A DNA stretch of 64,000 nucleotides from Marvania coccoides (taxonomy: Eukaryota > Chlorophyta > Trebouxiophyceae > Chlorellales > Chlorellaceae), in contig OY978105.1 of NCBI GenBank assembly GCA_963854735.1, positions 1 through 64,000 of the forward strand, in the 5' to 3' direction. A program made the position numbers and the translations under genes. Below the pieces are notes generated by a model, which was given only the letters and a program-made list of their open reading frames with translations, searched no databases and had not been told where the DNA came from. Below are positions 20,288-32,260 of this stretch, piece after piece. Numbering within the stretch: the stretch's first letter is position 1; the number at the start of each line of letters is the position of its first letter.

Positions 20288-20641
20288 CTTGCTCTGTCGT
20301 CGAAGAGAGCCAAAAGTATACAGGCGTCAAGAGTGTTTTTGCTTCTTTTTGCTTCTTTTTTTTTACTTCTTCTTCTTTTCCGGGTAAATTCCAAAAATCA
20401 AGCTTGACTTAAGTTGAATTTTCGAGCAGTTCTTCTCCGCGAGGGAAATAGCCAAAAGTACGAATTAGCGGCGACAATTCATCGTTTGATGTACACCACA
20501 AACTCGAAACGAACAGATTGGTGCTGTGCCCCGCGGCGTCGTTTTCCCCGTCGAATGACCTAGGATCGATCCCTTGCCATGACCGACATTGCTCAGGGTT
20601 CGGCGCTTTTGAAGATCCCACGCACCAGTTAGTCGGGTGCC
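20288..20641. promoter_or_regulatory. Shared upstream region of uL16 and bHLH genes
   Basis: 354 bases between two divergent start codons. A T-rich patch (20340-20380) lies just upstream of the uL16 start on its sense strand as an A/G-rich leader. No clear core element is assigned. Confidence 0.5.
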
Positions 20642-22085
20642 ATGGACATTCCCGATCTCGGTGGGTCGCGCGTGGCACAGTGAGGGCTTTTCCTCCTCGC
20701 CGACGTGGCGGTGGGTTATTTCAATGGAAATTCATCCCTGACGGGGGTCCTTGCATGGTGTTTGGGTGCAGGGAGCTTTGAGTACACCTTTACAAACCGG
20801 GAGCTAGAGGACGTGCTGGGTTTCATTGAGCGACGGCAGTCTGGCATCCCTGGGGCGGGGGAGGACGACACGGCAGCAGAACCCCACCACCTGCCGCAGC
20901 TGCTGCTGGGCCCGTCGGGGGAGCCGCTGGCCCTCCAGTTCCAGGTAGGTTTTATATACTTGCTTGGGCCATTGTAACTGGTGGTTTGCTCTTCTGACCA
21001 GGCAATTGTGACGTTCAATGCAGCCCCACAAATCGCCCACACATGCCGCCTCAGCTGCTGGCGAAGCTCCCCCCATGGCTGGCACCCGGCACGACCCCTT
21101 GCAGCCGTTTTTGCCCCCCGAGTACGGGGCATCGCGGCCCCTCACGCTGTCGGGGGGGGGAGGAGGAGGCGCAGCGGCGGCAGAGCATCACGGCGCTGCA
21201 GTTTTTGTTCCCGCCCCTGAGCCGCCCGCTCCTGACGACATGCTGCCGCCCCATCCATCGCATCAGCACCCACCCCACCACCACCACCACCACCAGCAGC
21301 AGCAGCAGCAGCAGCAGCAGTCTTCCAAGTCTAGGGGAGGCGAGGGCAAGGCCACCATAAGCCACAGCACCGTGGAAAAGCAGCGGCGAGACCGCATCAA
21401 CGCCTTGATTGATGAGCTGCGGGACCTGGTGCCGCCTCATCCCAGCGGTGGTGCATCGGCAGCAGCAGGAGGGGGTCCCATTGACCACGCCCACCAAGCA
21501 GCAGAGTCGTCGCGCAGACCCAAGCACGCAGTGCTGTCAGACACAATTGCGCTGGTGCGGGACCTGAGGAGCCAGCTGGCAGCTGCCCAGCTCCACGACG
21601 GCGCAAGGCGCCACATGGCCATGCAAAGCGGCGGCAGCGGGGAGGCAGCGGCGCTCAATCGACAGCCAGGCGCTGCCGCGCACGAGTGCCGCCCCATTGC
21701 GCAGCCCAATGGCGAAGCAGAAGCGGCAGCTGCGGCGGCCGCTGCCGCGGTGGCCGCCGCTGCCGCTGCCAGCCCCCCTGTTGGCATTGCCCCCACAGAG
21801 GACGGCGTTGAGGTGTCGCAGGGCCCAGGGTGCCTGTACGTCAAGGTGCACTGCAGGGATCGACACGGCCTGCTGGCAGACATCGTTCGCACCCTCAAGG
21901 CCATCCCCGTTGAGATCACCACCGCCGCCATCACCACAACCGAGGCTGGCAAGGTCTACGACGTCTTCCAGGTGGTGCCCGCACCAGGAACGCCCGACTC
22001 TATGGAGAGCATCAAAGCCAGCGTTGCGTCCGCCATGACCGTGGGGCCGCCGCCGGCAGGAGAGAAGAAGCGACGAGCACGATGA
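20642..22085 (+). CDS. bHLH transcription factor with C-terminal ACT domain
   Basis: Three exons (20642-20660, 20772-20944, 21024-22085) join in phase to 417 residues; the start is MDIPDLGSFEYTFTNRELED. The middle exon is acidic to neutral. A His-rich then Gln-rich run (about residues 155-175) precedes the basic helix-loop-helix: SHSTVEKQRRDRINALIDEL with the H-E-R DNA contacts that fit an E-box reader, and the second helix in KHAVLSDTIALVRDLRSQL. An Ala-rich linker leads to an ACT-like domain (GPGCLYVKVHCRDRHGLLAD to VYDVFQVV), as in plant bHLH-ACT factors, where it mediates dimerisation or ligand response. The acceptor at 21023 was chosen because the one at 21001 puts the bHLH out of frame. 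A basic end (GEKKRRAR) may be a nuclear signal. Confidence 0.9.
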
Positions 22086-22609
22086 TAATAAATTAATATA
22101 TGTACCGTTTTTACTTTTCCACAAAAGCCTGCATGGAGGATGGGGGGATATACCGTAGGATACGGGACCCCCCACCACCATAGTTTCTGCGTTTTGCATT
22201 TAGATTGCAGCTAGCAAGAAGAACATGTCTTCCCCTGCTCCTTTATAACTGTATGCCTGCCTCCTCCCGAAGTGCGGTGGGTTTTTTTCCCAAACATATA
22301 TAAGCAATGCATTTTTTTGTACAGCACCCCGCATCTTACCGTTTTAAAATAAATCCCGTTGCTCAGTGAGCCTGGGCTCCTTGGCTGAAGTCCAGCATGG
22401 GAGGGAGCAGCTTGAAATGTTTCTTTCAGGCTGGCAGCAAAAAAAGGTGGCGGCAGAAAATGTTATAATAATAAAGTTTGCATACACATATCAAGATTAC
22501 TTTTGAAAAAGAAGCAGACTAGATCTGTGCTTCATCGTCTTCAAACCACAAAAGCGAAATTTGTGCCATTACAAATTTACCAAAGAGAAATCGTGCACAT
22601 TAACGAAGT
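22086..22609. other. Spacer between bHLH and GAR1 genes
   Basis: This spacer holds the 3' region of the bHLH gene and the promoter of GAR1, both on the + strand. ATATATAAGCAATGC at about 22297 contains a TATA-like stretch, but it is about 300 bases from the GAR1 ATG. No gene is seen. Confidence 0.5.
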
Positions 22610-23564
22610 ATGCGACCTCCTAGGGGCCGTGGAGCTTTCGGAAGAGGTGGGTGATTTAAACAACTCGCTATATCTGTCTGGCCGCTGCTTTTGTTTTTTC
22701 AATGCATGCGTGCCATTCCGCGAAGCTCCACCCTGCTGCGTTGGGTTTCCTTTTGATCGGATTGAAATGTTCTGGATGTGTGTTTGAATTTGGCGTTGAC
22801 GTCGATGCCCAATTAACTGCCCTTCTGCAGGTGGCGACCGGGGCGGCTTCTCCGGCGGTCGGGGCGGCGGATTCGGCGGGCGAGGCGGAGGCAGGGGCGG
22901 ATTTGGCGGCAGAGGAGGAGGAGGCGGTGGATACTACGATCAGGGGCCCCCCGCAGGTGCGTTTTTGGGCCAGACTGCATCCATCAAGTTGGCACTGTTT
23001 TTCAACGCTCTTGTTGTTGCCTCATTCTTTTTCTCCTCTACTCTGACGCCCTTTCCCTACACTCTCTTCGCTTCAGAGGTTGTTGAGGCTGGGCAGTTCC
23101 AGCACCCGTGCGAGGGCGAGGCTGTGTGCAAGCTGAGCAACTCCCAGATCCCTTACTTCAACGCCCCCATCTACCTGGAGAACAAGACCCAGGTGGGCAA
23201 GGTGGAGGAGGTGTTTGGCCCCATCAACGGCGTGTACTTCACCATCAAAATGTCAGACGGCGTGGTGGCAACGTCATACACGCTCGGCGACAAATTTTAC
23301 ATTGACCCAGCAAAGCTGCTGCCCCTGGAGCGTTTCCTGCCCAGGCCCAAGGGCGCAGGAGGTGGTGGCCGGGGAGGAGGCCGCGGCGGTGGTCGCGGGG
23401 GCCGTGGAGGCCGCGGCGGGTTTGGCGGCGGTGGCGGGTTCGGCGGACGTGGCGGTGGCAGGGGAGGAGGCGGCTTTGGTGGGCGTGGCGGAGGCTTTGG
23501 CGGCCGAGGAGGCGGCGGCGGGTTCAGGGGGCGCGGCGGCGGTGGCTTCCGTGGACGAGGATAG
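22610..23564 (+). CDS. GAR1: H/ACA snoRNP subunit GAR1
   Basis: Three exons (22610-22646, 22831-22956, 23077-23564) give 216 residues. A Gly/Arg-rich N-terminal arm ([18 protein letters not shown] and on) is followed by the compact core: [56 protein letters not shown] and [19 protein letters not shown] second long RGG arm follows to the stop. GAR1 binds dyskerin in box H/ACA particles, which convert uridine to pseudouridine in rRNA, and in many organisms it is part of telomerase. The RGG arms are typical substrates of PRMT1, which is also in this window. Dyskerin lies 32 kb away. Confidence 0.96.
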
Positions 23565-23870
23565 TCAATAAGAAAGACCAACAGCCGTGTGTGTGTCTAT
23601 ACTTCAATTGTGTGTTTTCTTTCTTTCTGTTCTTTCTTCCCCCCTCCCAGCCACACTCCTGTTTTCTGCAGAGTTTTCTTTGCCAAAGGCTTTTCCTCCC
23701 CTCTCCTTATTATCTCACCCATAACAACAAATCAATCGCACCATCAAAAGCGCACTCGTCTGACTTGCTTTTGTTCTTTACACATAGAGCAACACTCTGC
23801 TCCTGTAACTGTACCCGACGCAGCAAACACATACTCATTGAAAACAGGGGTACCCCCATCCGTCCAGCAG
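23565..23870. other. Overlapping 3' regions of GAR1 and WDR43
   Basis: The spacer between convergent genes is 306 bases. TTACA at 23778-23782 is a likely WDR43 poly(A) signal (89 bases after its stop), and TGTAA near 23805 could serve GAR1. The transcripts probably overlap. No gene is seen. Confidence 0.6.
23778..23782 (-). terminator. UGUAA poly(A) signal of WDR43
   Basis: TGTAA on the minus strand lies 89 bases past the WDR43 stop. Confidence 0.45.
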
Positions 23871-25951
23871 CTACTCGTCATCATCTTCCTCCATTGACTC
23901 TTCTTCCCCTTCACTGCCGCTCCCACCCTCCTCGCTGCCAAACTCGTCGTCCTCTTCCCCAGAATCGCTCAGCCCTGCAGCAGCAAACGCGTCCTCCACT
24001 TCAACCCCTCCATCAGAAGCCACCTCCACGCGCACCATGGGCCCCCCAAGCCCGCCCTCAAAGCCTCCTCCCTCTGCCTCTGCCGCCGCCCGTCGCGCGT
24101 TTGCCAGAACCAGGTCGAGGCGGCCAGACAGCGCCAACAGCGGCTGGTAGGCGGCCAGGCGGGTCTCGATGAGCTGGTAGAGGTATCCCAGCGTGGCCTG
24201 CGTGCCCCCCACCCCAGTGAGGTAGGCCGTGTGGTGCAGCAGCACCGAACGGATCCACGTGGCAAGCTGCTCGCCACGAGCGGGCGCAGACTGCAGCCTC
24301 TGCACCGCAGCACGCAAAAAAGCGGCCGCGTCTGGCGCCGCCAGCCTCGCCACCGTTTTATTGATGACGTCGTCGCTGCGGACGGCGAGGCACCGCTCCA
24401 GCAGCGCCTTGTCGTTGCTCTGAAGGGCTTGAGACAGCAGCACGGCCAGGGAGTCGGCCTTCAAGGGGCCAGATGGGGGCTCAGCCGCGGTTGCGGCAGC
24501 ATTGTCATTCCCCCCTCCTCCCTGCATCGCTGCCACGCGCTCGGCAAAGGTCATCGTGGCAGCCCCGCCCTCTTCTTCTTCTTCTTCTTCTTCTTCAATA
24601 GTAGCAGCAGCAGCCATGTCCTCGTCCTCGTCCTCACTCAGCCCAGCAACGCCCGCAGCGCGCTTGGCTGCGGTGCCTCGCCCTGCCATGGCCACGCCCT
24701 CCTCGGCGCCAATCACAGCAGCGCCGCCGCCCCCGGCAGCACCTCGTGTCCGCGTTTCACCGCCGCTCCCCCCCATGAGCAGTCCCTCCTCTGCCGCCGC
24801 CACTTCCACAACGCTCAGCCCAGCGCCCTCCCCAGCGGCAGCCCTGCAAGACTGGAACCGAGGCTTGGCGCTGCTGCCAGAGGCCATCACCAGACTCGCC
24901 CCGCCGGCGTCTGCGGCGTTGATGGCCGCGCACAGCACCGCCCCGCTTGTGGCACTGGATGCTCCCCACTGCCGCGCAGCCACGCTGTCGTCATCAGAGG
25001 AAGGCACGCACTCGAACAGACGCAGCGCGCCCGCCCCCGTCACCGCCGCCACGTGGAACCTGCCCCCCTGCTTCGCCGCTGCCCCTATGGCGATGCCCAC
25101 CGCAGGGGCGTCCATGTTGAGTAGCGCCACCGCCGACCGGGTCTTCAACTTGCCAGCGGGGGTGGTGGCGCAGCTCCACACCGCCACCGCGCGTTCCCCT
25201 TCGGCAGCAGAGCAGCAGAATGCGCCGTCTGGGGTGGCAGCAAGAGCCACAACAGGGGTGGCGTGGCCAGCCCACTTGTGGAGGCGGGCGCCGGAGCTGG
25301 CATCGTGCAGCGACAGCGAGGAGCCCGCCACCAGTGCCGCCCCGCTGGGCATCATCGCCGCTCTCGACAGCGGGTTCTTGGCAGCCCTCCACCTGGAGGT
25401 GATGCTGCCGGTGGCTTGGTCTAGCAGAGCAGCGCCGCCGGTCTTGCCCACTACCAACAGCGCGCCGGAGCCGTCGGCAGCGGCAGCCAGGGCGGCGATG
25501 GGTCCGTCAACGGTGCCTGCCGCCGCCCACCGCACCTCAGCGCGCGCAGCATCGTAGCAGCGCACCACGCCCGTCAGGGAGCCCAGAAACAGGTGCCGCT
25601 TGGAGGGACCCTGCGGTGACTGGAAATGGGGGGAGGGGGGGGGGGGGGGGGGGGGGGGGGTTTAGGTCGCATGCGCACATTTACAAAATAAATTAACCCC
25701 AGCAATGGCATTGAATTTGACCACTGCCGCCGCCGTACCTTGGCTCCCCAGGCGAGGCACGAGTACACCTCGGTGGCCGCCTGGCCCGGTCCGCTGCCTG
25801 ATTTAGCCAGGTCCTGCGTGATGTCCGCGGTGAGGCGCTGCTGGGCCACGTTGAATAGCCGCACCCTGCCATCTCCAGTGCAGATGGCCAATTCGGACAG
25901 AGAGGCGTCAAAAGCGAGCACCGCCGCGTCAACGCCCGTCAGAGATGACAT
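23871..25951 (-). CDS. UTP5: WD-repeat nucleolar protein, WDR43/UTP5 type
   Basis: Two exons (25951-25739, 25610-23871) give 650 residues. The N-terminal half is a WD40 propeller: ICTGDGRVRLFNVAQ, FLGSLTGVVRCYD, LHKWAGHATPVVALAATPDG and WSCATT mark successive blades. A linker rich in acidic runs (SEDEDEDMAAAATIEEEEEE) follows. Residues about 465-590 form a UTP12-type helical domain (LAVLLSQALQSNDKALLERC to YLYQLIETRLAAYQPLLALSGRLDLVL). The protein ends in an acidic tail (EEESMEEDDDE). UTP5 belongs to the t-UTP/UTP-A module of the small-subunit processome in 18S rRNA maturation. The single intron carries a G26 tract on the + strand. The sequence is Ala-rich and diverged, so the exact paralogue is inferred. 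Confidence 0.85.
25628..25660. repeat. Poly(G) tract in the WDR43 intron
   Basis: G6, then A, then G26. In the WDR43 pre-mRNA this is poly(C) just 17 bases before the 3' splice site, so it takes the place of the usual U-rich pyrimidine tract. Confidence 0.9.
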
Positions 25952-26305
25952 CGCGCTGTGTGACTGAATATGGAAATCGAACAAACGCTCAATACGCACC
26001 GGCCGCACTGAAATTATAGCAATTTTTTGTAAAAATAATTATGAATTTGGGTGCTCCTCCAGCTTATTTTGGATCGTTAATGGTATTTAAATATAATTGC
26101 ATATTGATGCATTGCGAAAAGGGGTAAAAGCGGCAGCCTGCCAACTCCACTTTCTATCATAGAATTTTTATTTATTAATCGCAGAAGATATGGTTGGCAA
26201 GCGCATTGCGACATTTGATTTTGCTAGCATTACCTTGGATCGCTTGGGATCGGCTGCAATCGCCCTGCGCATCAATTGGGCCTACTTTTGTAACAAAACC
26301 AAATA
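25952..26305. promoter_or_regulatory. Shared upstream region of WDR43 and plastid membrane protein genes
   Basis: 354 bases between divergent starts. It is AT-rich over 26010-26180. A plus-strand frame at 26194-26421 overlaps the next gene's first exon in another frame and is not supported. Confidence 0.5.
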
Positions 26306-27451
26306 ATGTTGCTGGTTCTTGGGCAGTCCGGCGCTGCTCTGCGCATCCAGCGGGCCAGACCATCGTCGACACTGCAATGCCGCGTGAACAGGGCTGCTGG
26401 TGCGTCGCCATTGCGATTTAAAAGCAACTGGGGGAATCTAAATAATTTTGTCACACACTGCAAACTCTAATTCGTTATCCTACACAATGCAGTCCCCGTG
26501 CTGCGGCGTTCCATCTCGCGTCATGTCGTGCGCGCATCTGATTCGGAGTCCTCCCCTCCCCAGCCTTCCGAGGCGGCAGCGGCAGCGGAACCGGTGGCGG
26601 CATTCGAGCAGGCAGCAGCAAACGCCGCTGCCCCAGAGGTCCTCTCGCCGCCCGCCCAGGCCACACCCGAGGCAGCTGCTGCCGTGGCTGCCCCTCAGTC
26701 GCTGGTGGTGATGGAGGCACACCCTGCAGCTGCCGCCTCTGGCCCCATCCCCACAGCCAAGGCCTTTTTGCGCGACAACCCCGTGGCGGGGTACTCCATC
26801 GCGGCCATCGCCGCCTTCCTGGGCGTCACCTTTGTCATCGCGGTCGTAAAAACCTTCTCAAAGGGGTTTACGTCCCAGGGCAAGCGCATCCGCACAGTCA
26901 ACAAGAACAAGGCGGTCATCGACGAACTCAACCGCTACCTGCCCGCCAACCGCGCGGGCCTCAACGGCGGCGTGATTGCGGGCATTCGGTTTCGCACCGG
27001 GTTTTCTCCCGTGGAGCTGTTCCGCAAGTACCTGTGGTACCTGCTGAGGGAGCGCAAATTTGACACCGAGGCGCTGCAGGACCTGGTCGCGCTGAAGGCG
27101 GCGCTGGGGCTGACCGACGACCAGCTGGCGGAGGCTGTTTCTGAGCGCGCCAAGCGTGTGTACGAGCAGTACGGCAACGTAATGCTGGACACCAGCGGAA
27201 TGTCTGCGGCAGGGATCGAGCGCAAGGCCACCGCCAGGGCGCTGTTTTCCAAGATGCTGTACCTGGTGGAGTGCGAGGAGCTGCTGAGCTCTGAGGCAGC
27301 GAGTGGCGTGAGCATGCGGAGCGTGTTTGGGGCCACAGAGGACGACGTGGCACGGCTGCGCATCGTGTCGCTTCATGAGGTGGACCTGGAGGCGGCATTC
27401 GACGGGAAGGACGCCACGGACGGGCAGCAGCTGCAGGAGCCACAGCAATAA
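26306..27451 (+). CDS. Plastid membrane protein of unknown function
   Basis: Two exons (26306-26399 and 26493-27451) join in phase to 350 residues. The N-terminus MLLVLGQSGAALRIQRARPS and following residues are basic and Ser-rich, a good plastid transit peptide. An Ala/Glu/Pro-rich linker follows, then one membrane helix (YSIAAIAAFLGVTFVIAVV, about residue 130). The C-terminal soluble domain has conserved-looking motifs: NKNKAVIDELNRYLPANRAG, RTGFSPVELFRKYLWYLLRE, YGNVMLDTSGM and ALFSKMLYLVECEELL. A similar arrangement is known in a plant chloroplast inner-envelope protein family, but this assignment is from memory of the pattern and not certain. The start was chosen because the acceptor at 26492 leaves no in-frame ATG and the upstream exon supplies both start and phase. 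Confidence 0.75.
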
Positions 27452-27797
27452 CGAGATCTTTTATGGATTAAAAAAAATATATATATATATATATATATTG
27501 ACGTTTTTCTTCTTCTTTTCTTTGATGTTGACAACAGTTTGAAAAAGAAGAGAAAGGGGGCACCTCTGAGCAAGCACTCTGCGCTGATGTCATTTACATC
27601 TTGGTGTTGGTAAACAGCAGCAAATTAAACTTGTTGATATATAAGGATGCCAGCGCCGATTTTTGCTCTCCTTCTCTTTTCCGCTCTATTGGGTTTCAGA
27701 AAACACAAAATTGAAATTCCTTCCTTCCATCAATACCGGGTCATTTTTATGGGGTCCCTTCAGCAACTTCGCCTCCCCCCAATCCATACAGTTCAGT
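27452..27797. other. Spacer between convergent genes with (TA)n
   Basis: 346 bases with an AT microsatellite at 27476-27499 and a TTC-rich patch after it. It holds the 3' regions of the plastid membrane protein and Tudor-SN genes. No TGTAA signal stands out for either. Confidence 0.55.
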
Positions 27798-30700
27798 TCA
27801 GCGCTTCTTCCCCTTGTTGGCCAGGCTGGGGAACCCGCCGTCGTCCTCGTCGTCCTCGTCCCCGGGGTCGCCGTACATAAACATGCCCAGATGGGCGCGC
27901 TTGGCGTGGGCCTGCGCAGCCTGCACCGCTTCAAACACCTTGCCGGCCTCTCCAGCGGGCAAAGACCGGCCGCGCGGGAGCTCCACCGCCCGCGCCAGAC
28001 CAGCCTCCACCAACGCACAGTTGACGCTGTTGGAGTAGTCCTCGGCGCCACCAGCGGCGGGGGATTCGCCAAGCAGCACGGTCAGCATCAGGCGGGGCGC
28101 GGGGCCAGCAACGGGTGGCGCCGCGTTGCCCCACCCCTTCTTCACCGGCGCCCCTCCTGGCCGCTCCTTGGACTCAATCACAGCCCGCAGCCGCCGCCCG
28201 CCGCCCACCAGCTCAGACAGCTGCTGCGCCGCCTCCACGCCGTACTCAGCGTCCAGCCCTGGCGCCCGCACAAAGGCCAGCCCTGCCGCGTGGGCCTGGG
28301 GGGGCACCGCTGCGAGCTCGGGGGGCGCAGGGCGCATGTCAGCCCCCGGGACGCGGTCCCTGTTGCCGTAGTCGGTGAAGAACAGGTCGTACTGCGGCTT
28401 GGTTGGGTCTGCCGCGTTCACCTTTTCCACCTTTGCCCGGTACCACTGCCCATCGCCGGCAAACTGCGCCAGGCACGCATCGCCCACCTTGAACAGCGAA
28501 GACGGCGCGAGGGCGTCGTCCAGGGACATGCCAGCCAGCTGGGAGGTCACCCACGCTGCGCGCGCCTCTGCCGCCATCTGCACGTAAAAGGCGTTGGCGT
28601 CTGTGACGTCGGTCACAACAACCTCAACAACGTCGCGACCGGAAGAAGACCCGGAGCCGTTGGCAGCCCCAGGTGCATCATCGCCCTCCGCAGCAGCAGC
28701 AGCAGCGGCAGCGGCAGCGGCCCTTGCCACCTCCTCTGGATCCTCCTTCTCCCACACACCCAGCCGGGCCTTGCGGGCGCGGGCCTGGGCGGCCTCCAGC
28801 GCGTGGTCACCCTCGTGCGACGCAAACAGCTTGGCCAGCCCCGCCTCAAGCAGCGCCTGTCCGACGTCCATCCCCTTGCCGTGGCCTGAGGCGGGCGGCA
28901 CACGCAGCGTGCCCAGGAATGTCCCCGCCTTGTCAACGGTGGCAACCTCGATCTCAACGTCGCGCTGCAGGCACGCAGACCGAGTGAACGCCAGCGCCTC
29001 TGCGGCCAGGGGCTCCTCCTTCGAGGGGCACTTCACCCCCGAGGGCGACATTGTGATGGTGACGCTCTCACGCGGGACGTGGACCTTCAGGCGGCTGCCG
29101 CCCAGGACGTACTCCACCACGCCCGGCACCTTGCCTGCGCGCTGCAGGAAGGGCAGGTACTGTTTTGCGCGCGTGGCCGAGCCTGGCGCTGACAGGTCGT
29201 TGACGTGGGGGGCGGGGGGCTGCTTGCTGCTCCACTGCCCCTTCTTGCCCTTCTTGCCGGCCTCCTCGGCGTTGATGAGGTCCTCAAAGTGCGCTGCAGA
29301 GGCATAGAGAGAGAGAGAGAATGCGTTATCATTGTTCTTATAAGAGTAAAAAAAAAAAAGAAAAAAAAAAAACGGCTTTCATACCGCTGCGCTCCTCGTC
29401 CTGCCGGTGCTTCACCACCTGCGCCAGCCCCCGCACCAGCAGCAGCTCCGCCACGTTGTTCACCTTGGGGTCGGCCTGCCCCGCCCCCTTTTCTGAGATG
29501 GTGACGGTGCCAAACGCCATCACGCGCTCCTCGCCCCCCACAGGCACCTTGCGGGTGTAGTCCATCCTCACGCTCACCTCCTTGCCGATCAACCGCTGCC
29601 TCAGGAACTCCTTGGCGTCGGCTGCCCAGGGGTCTGCCGCGCGCTCTCTGGCTGCCCCCCGAGGCGCCCTGATGGAAGACAGGTTGACGCGACGCTCCAC
29701 GTTGCCGTTGCTGTCGCGCACCACCAGACAGTCTCCAGACGCGATCTCCGCCACCACCCCCGTGAACTTGTCGCTCAGCTTTGCGGAGTTGCCCTGCTGC
29801 GGAACGTAAGAGTGCCACAGCCCCACCCGCGACTGGCGGGCAGCGCGCTCTAGCTCGCGCAGCTTGAACGCGCCAGAGGTCATCATGTTCAAGCTCCACT
29901 CCGCGGCCCTGGCCAGCCCAGCGTTGACCAGGTCTGTGGCAAGGTCGCCACCAAGTGTGCCGTCAGCAGCAGGGTACCCCACGGAGGCCACCAGTACCCC
30001 AAACTGGGACATGCCCTGCAGCACCAGCCGCACCTCGCGGTTGAGGCAGCGCAGCTCGGTGAAGTGGCGGGCCTCGCGAGCAAACGCCTCAGGCTGGCCT
30101 TCGGCGGTGGCGGCGGCAGAGGTGCCCGCAGCTACCGCTGCGGCCGCGGTGCCGGCGGCAGGGCCAGCAGGCGCAGCAGCAGGCGCGGCGGCACCGTCAG
30201 CTCCAGCTGCCGCTGAGGGTGGCGGGCGCCTGCCCATGCTGGGGCACTGCACCCCCGCCACCATCACCGTGGCTGACAGCAGGTCTGGCAGCAGGGTCAC
30301 CCGCAGGGTGGACCCGTTGGTGGCCGCCTCCACGATGGCCTGCAGCGGCTTGCCCTTGCCGGTGCGAGACAAAAAGTCGCTGGCGTCAAACCCGTCGGCA
30401 GGCTCGCGCACGGCGTAGGCCAGCTCCGCGGGGTCCTTGGTGTGCACCCCAACGCCGCGCGCCTCTGCACTCTCCTGCGCCTTGACCAGGTCCTCCAGGA
30501 AGGGGCTCTGCTGGGCACCGCCTGGGCGCACTTTGGACCACCCTGCAGCCACGGATGCCAGCGCAATGTTGTTCTTCTCGTCGACAAACACCGTACCGAA
30601 CTCGCGCCCTCCAGCAGCCTCCAGCGCGTAGTCCACGCGGAACACGCAGGGCTTGCCGGCGGCCAGCTTGCGCAGAAACTCGCGGGACTGCCAGGCGAAA

Positions 30701-31019
30701 GGGTCGTCGCGGGTGGACCCATCGCGGCGGCCCTGCAGTGCAGACGGGCAAATTGGGTTGGAAGGGAGTGCGAGCGGAAGATACCACGGGAGTTTGGACG
30801 AGTTGATCAAGCTAAACAGATCTGATGGTCAAGGCAAGACGTCAGTTTGATTGCTGGTTATGGCGTGCCGAGTGGTCTCACCATCCTGGGGGCATTTAGC
30901 GATGACAGTGTGAGTCGTTTTTCAGGTGGAATGCCCGATTTAGTGGCAGCCATCACGACGACCGTGTCGCCGCTCAGGACCTCTTTGACGATGCCCCGAA
31001 GCCATCCTCCCGCGCTCAT
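27798..31019 (-). CDS. TSN: Tudor staphylococcal nuclease (Tudor-SN / SND1)
   Basis: Three exons (31019-30882, 30732-29385, 29293-27798) join in phase to 993 residues, the usual family length. Four staphylococcal-nuclease-like repeats occupy about residues 1-690, each opening with a strand such as GIVKEVLSGDTVVVMA (repeat 1) or GVVEYVLGGSRLKVHVP (repeat 4), and containing AREFxRxxxxGKxVxxxxDY-type segments (FAWQSREFLRKLAAGKPC; AKEFLRQRLIGKEVSVRMDY). The Tudor domain follows (FKVGDACLAQFAGDGQWYRA; YDLFFTDYGNRDRV), then a fifth partial nuclease repeat. Tudor-SN binds RNA in stress granules and acts in RNA decay and stability. Ala-rich inserts (a run near 28690-28720) and an acidic tail are local additions. 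Its 5' end lies 234 bases from the stop of the unknown gene upstream. Confidence 0.95.
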
Positions 31020-31253
31020 GGTGCGAGTCGGCGGGTCAAAAAGCTAGCGGAGCTGCCTCTCGCTGTGGTCAGTCGATGATCGGAGAGAGAGAAAAACACC
31101 TTTAAATGTCTGACGATGGTGGTCACTATTGTTTGAGACTATTATAATAGTATATTTGAAGCTGGGTTTAAGTAAAATGGCAGCTGGAAAGCCTTATTTG
31201 GCGAAATTCGACAGCGTTAACGCTCCACGTTGAGGAGGAAATCGAGTGTTTGG

Positions 31254-32260
31254 TTACCGTTGCGCTTCATTGTGCTGGTTGCTGGTTGCGTGGCTATTTC
31301 GCGCCATGCTGCCTGCATGCCACCATTCCTCGTCATCCTCACCCCCGCTGCCCCTCTCCCACCTAATTTTCAGCCGCCCCATGTTCACCACCGCCCCTAG
31401 GCCCACAGCGCCAGGCACTGCTCTGCGGAGCTCGTCATCAGCGGCAGCGCCATCCAGCAGGGTGTGGCAGTCAAACGTCAACAGGCTCAGCCCCTCGCTG
31501 CTCTTCAGTTCCCCCATTTCTGCAGCAGCCGCCTCTGCCTCACCATTCTGCCACTCCACGGGCGCACGCAGCCGCATGGCGTCCCCCCCGGTGCACTCGG
31601 CCACCGCCACCACCTCCCTGGGCAGCCCGGGCAGGCCCATGAGGTGCAGCTTGACTATGCTCCACTCAGGGTCCCTGAAAGATGGAAAGAAGAAGTCAGA
31701 ATTTGGCATCGACAAAAATGAAACGGGCGCATCTCGCACCTGCTGCAATCGCGGTAGGTGGTGAATTGGTGCCCATGCAGCGGCAAAGGGCGGTGGCTGG
31801 GTCCGCTCGAGAGACTGAAATTGCCCACCAGCCTGCTGCCGCCCAGCACAGCCAACAGGGCCTCTCCAGCGCGCTCCACCACAGTACAAGACACTGTCGG
31901 AGCAGCGTTACCATGCGCATCTGCGTCTACTCCGTAGGACTGCGGCACAGAAGCATTTTGTTCGACAGCGTCGGAAGTTTGAACAGCCTGCACCTCAGGC
32001 GCAGGAGCGCTGCGCTTCTTGGGGCGCCATTCTCCTGCGATGCCGATACTAGAGCTCTTTCCAGAAGCAGGCTGGGCTGAACTTGATGAGGGCTGCGCTG
32101 CCTCGGTTTGTTTCTTCACCACAAGGTCGGCGTACTGAACGGTGTAGCCGCCTCCGCCTTTGAGTGACGAACTCGCGGGCTCCATGCGCTTTTTCTCGGC
32201 CGCATCCTGCCAGGCCTGCACTTCAAAGTACTTTTGAGGCTGCTTTTTTAGTTGTGGCAT
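31254..32260 (-). CDS. Unknown protein, two exons
   Basis: Two exons (32260-31740, 31674-31254) join in phase to 313 residues. It starts MPQLKKQPQKYFEVQAWQDA. Residues about 30-115 are low complexity (Ser/Ala/Gln). The rest has a folded character: APTVSCTVVERAGEALLAVL, GNFSLSSGPSHRPLPLHGHQ, IVKLHLMGLPGLPREVVAVA and LSLLTFDCHTLLDG. No domain is recognised with confidence. Codon use and splice sites are like those of the neighbours, so the gene looks real. It lies upstream of Tudor-SN on the same strand. Confidence 0.7.

Noticed and set aside
21002..21220. Use of the acceptor at 21001 in the bHLH gene
   Set aside because: It leads to a frame that stops at about 21220 without the bHLH; the acceptor at 21023 gives the full bHLH and ACT domains in phase.
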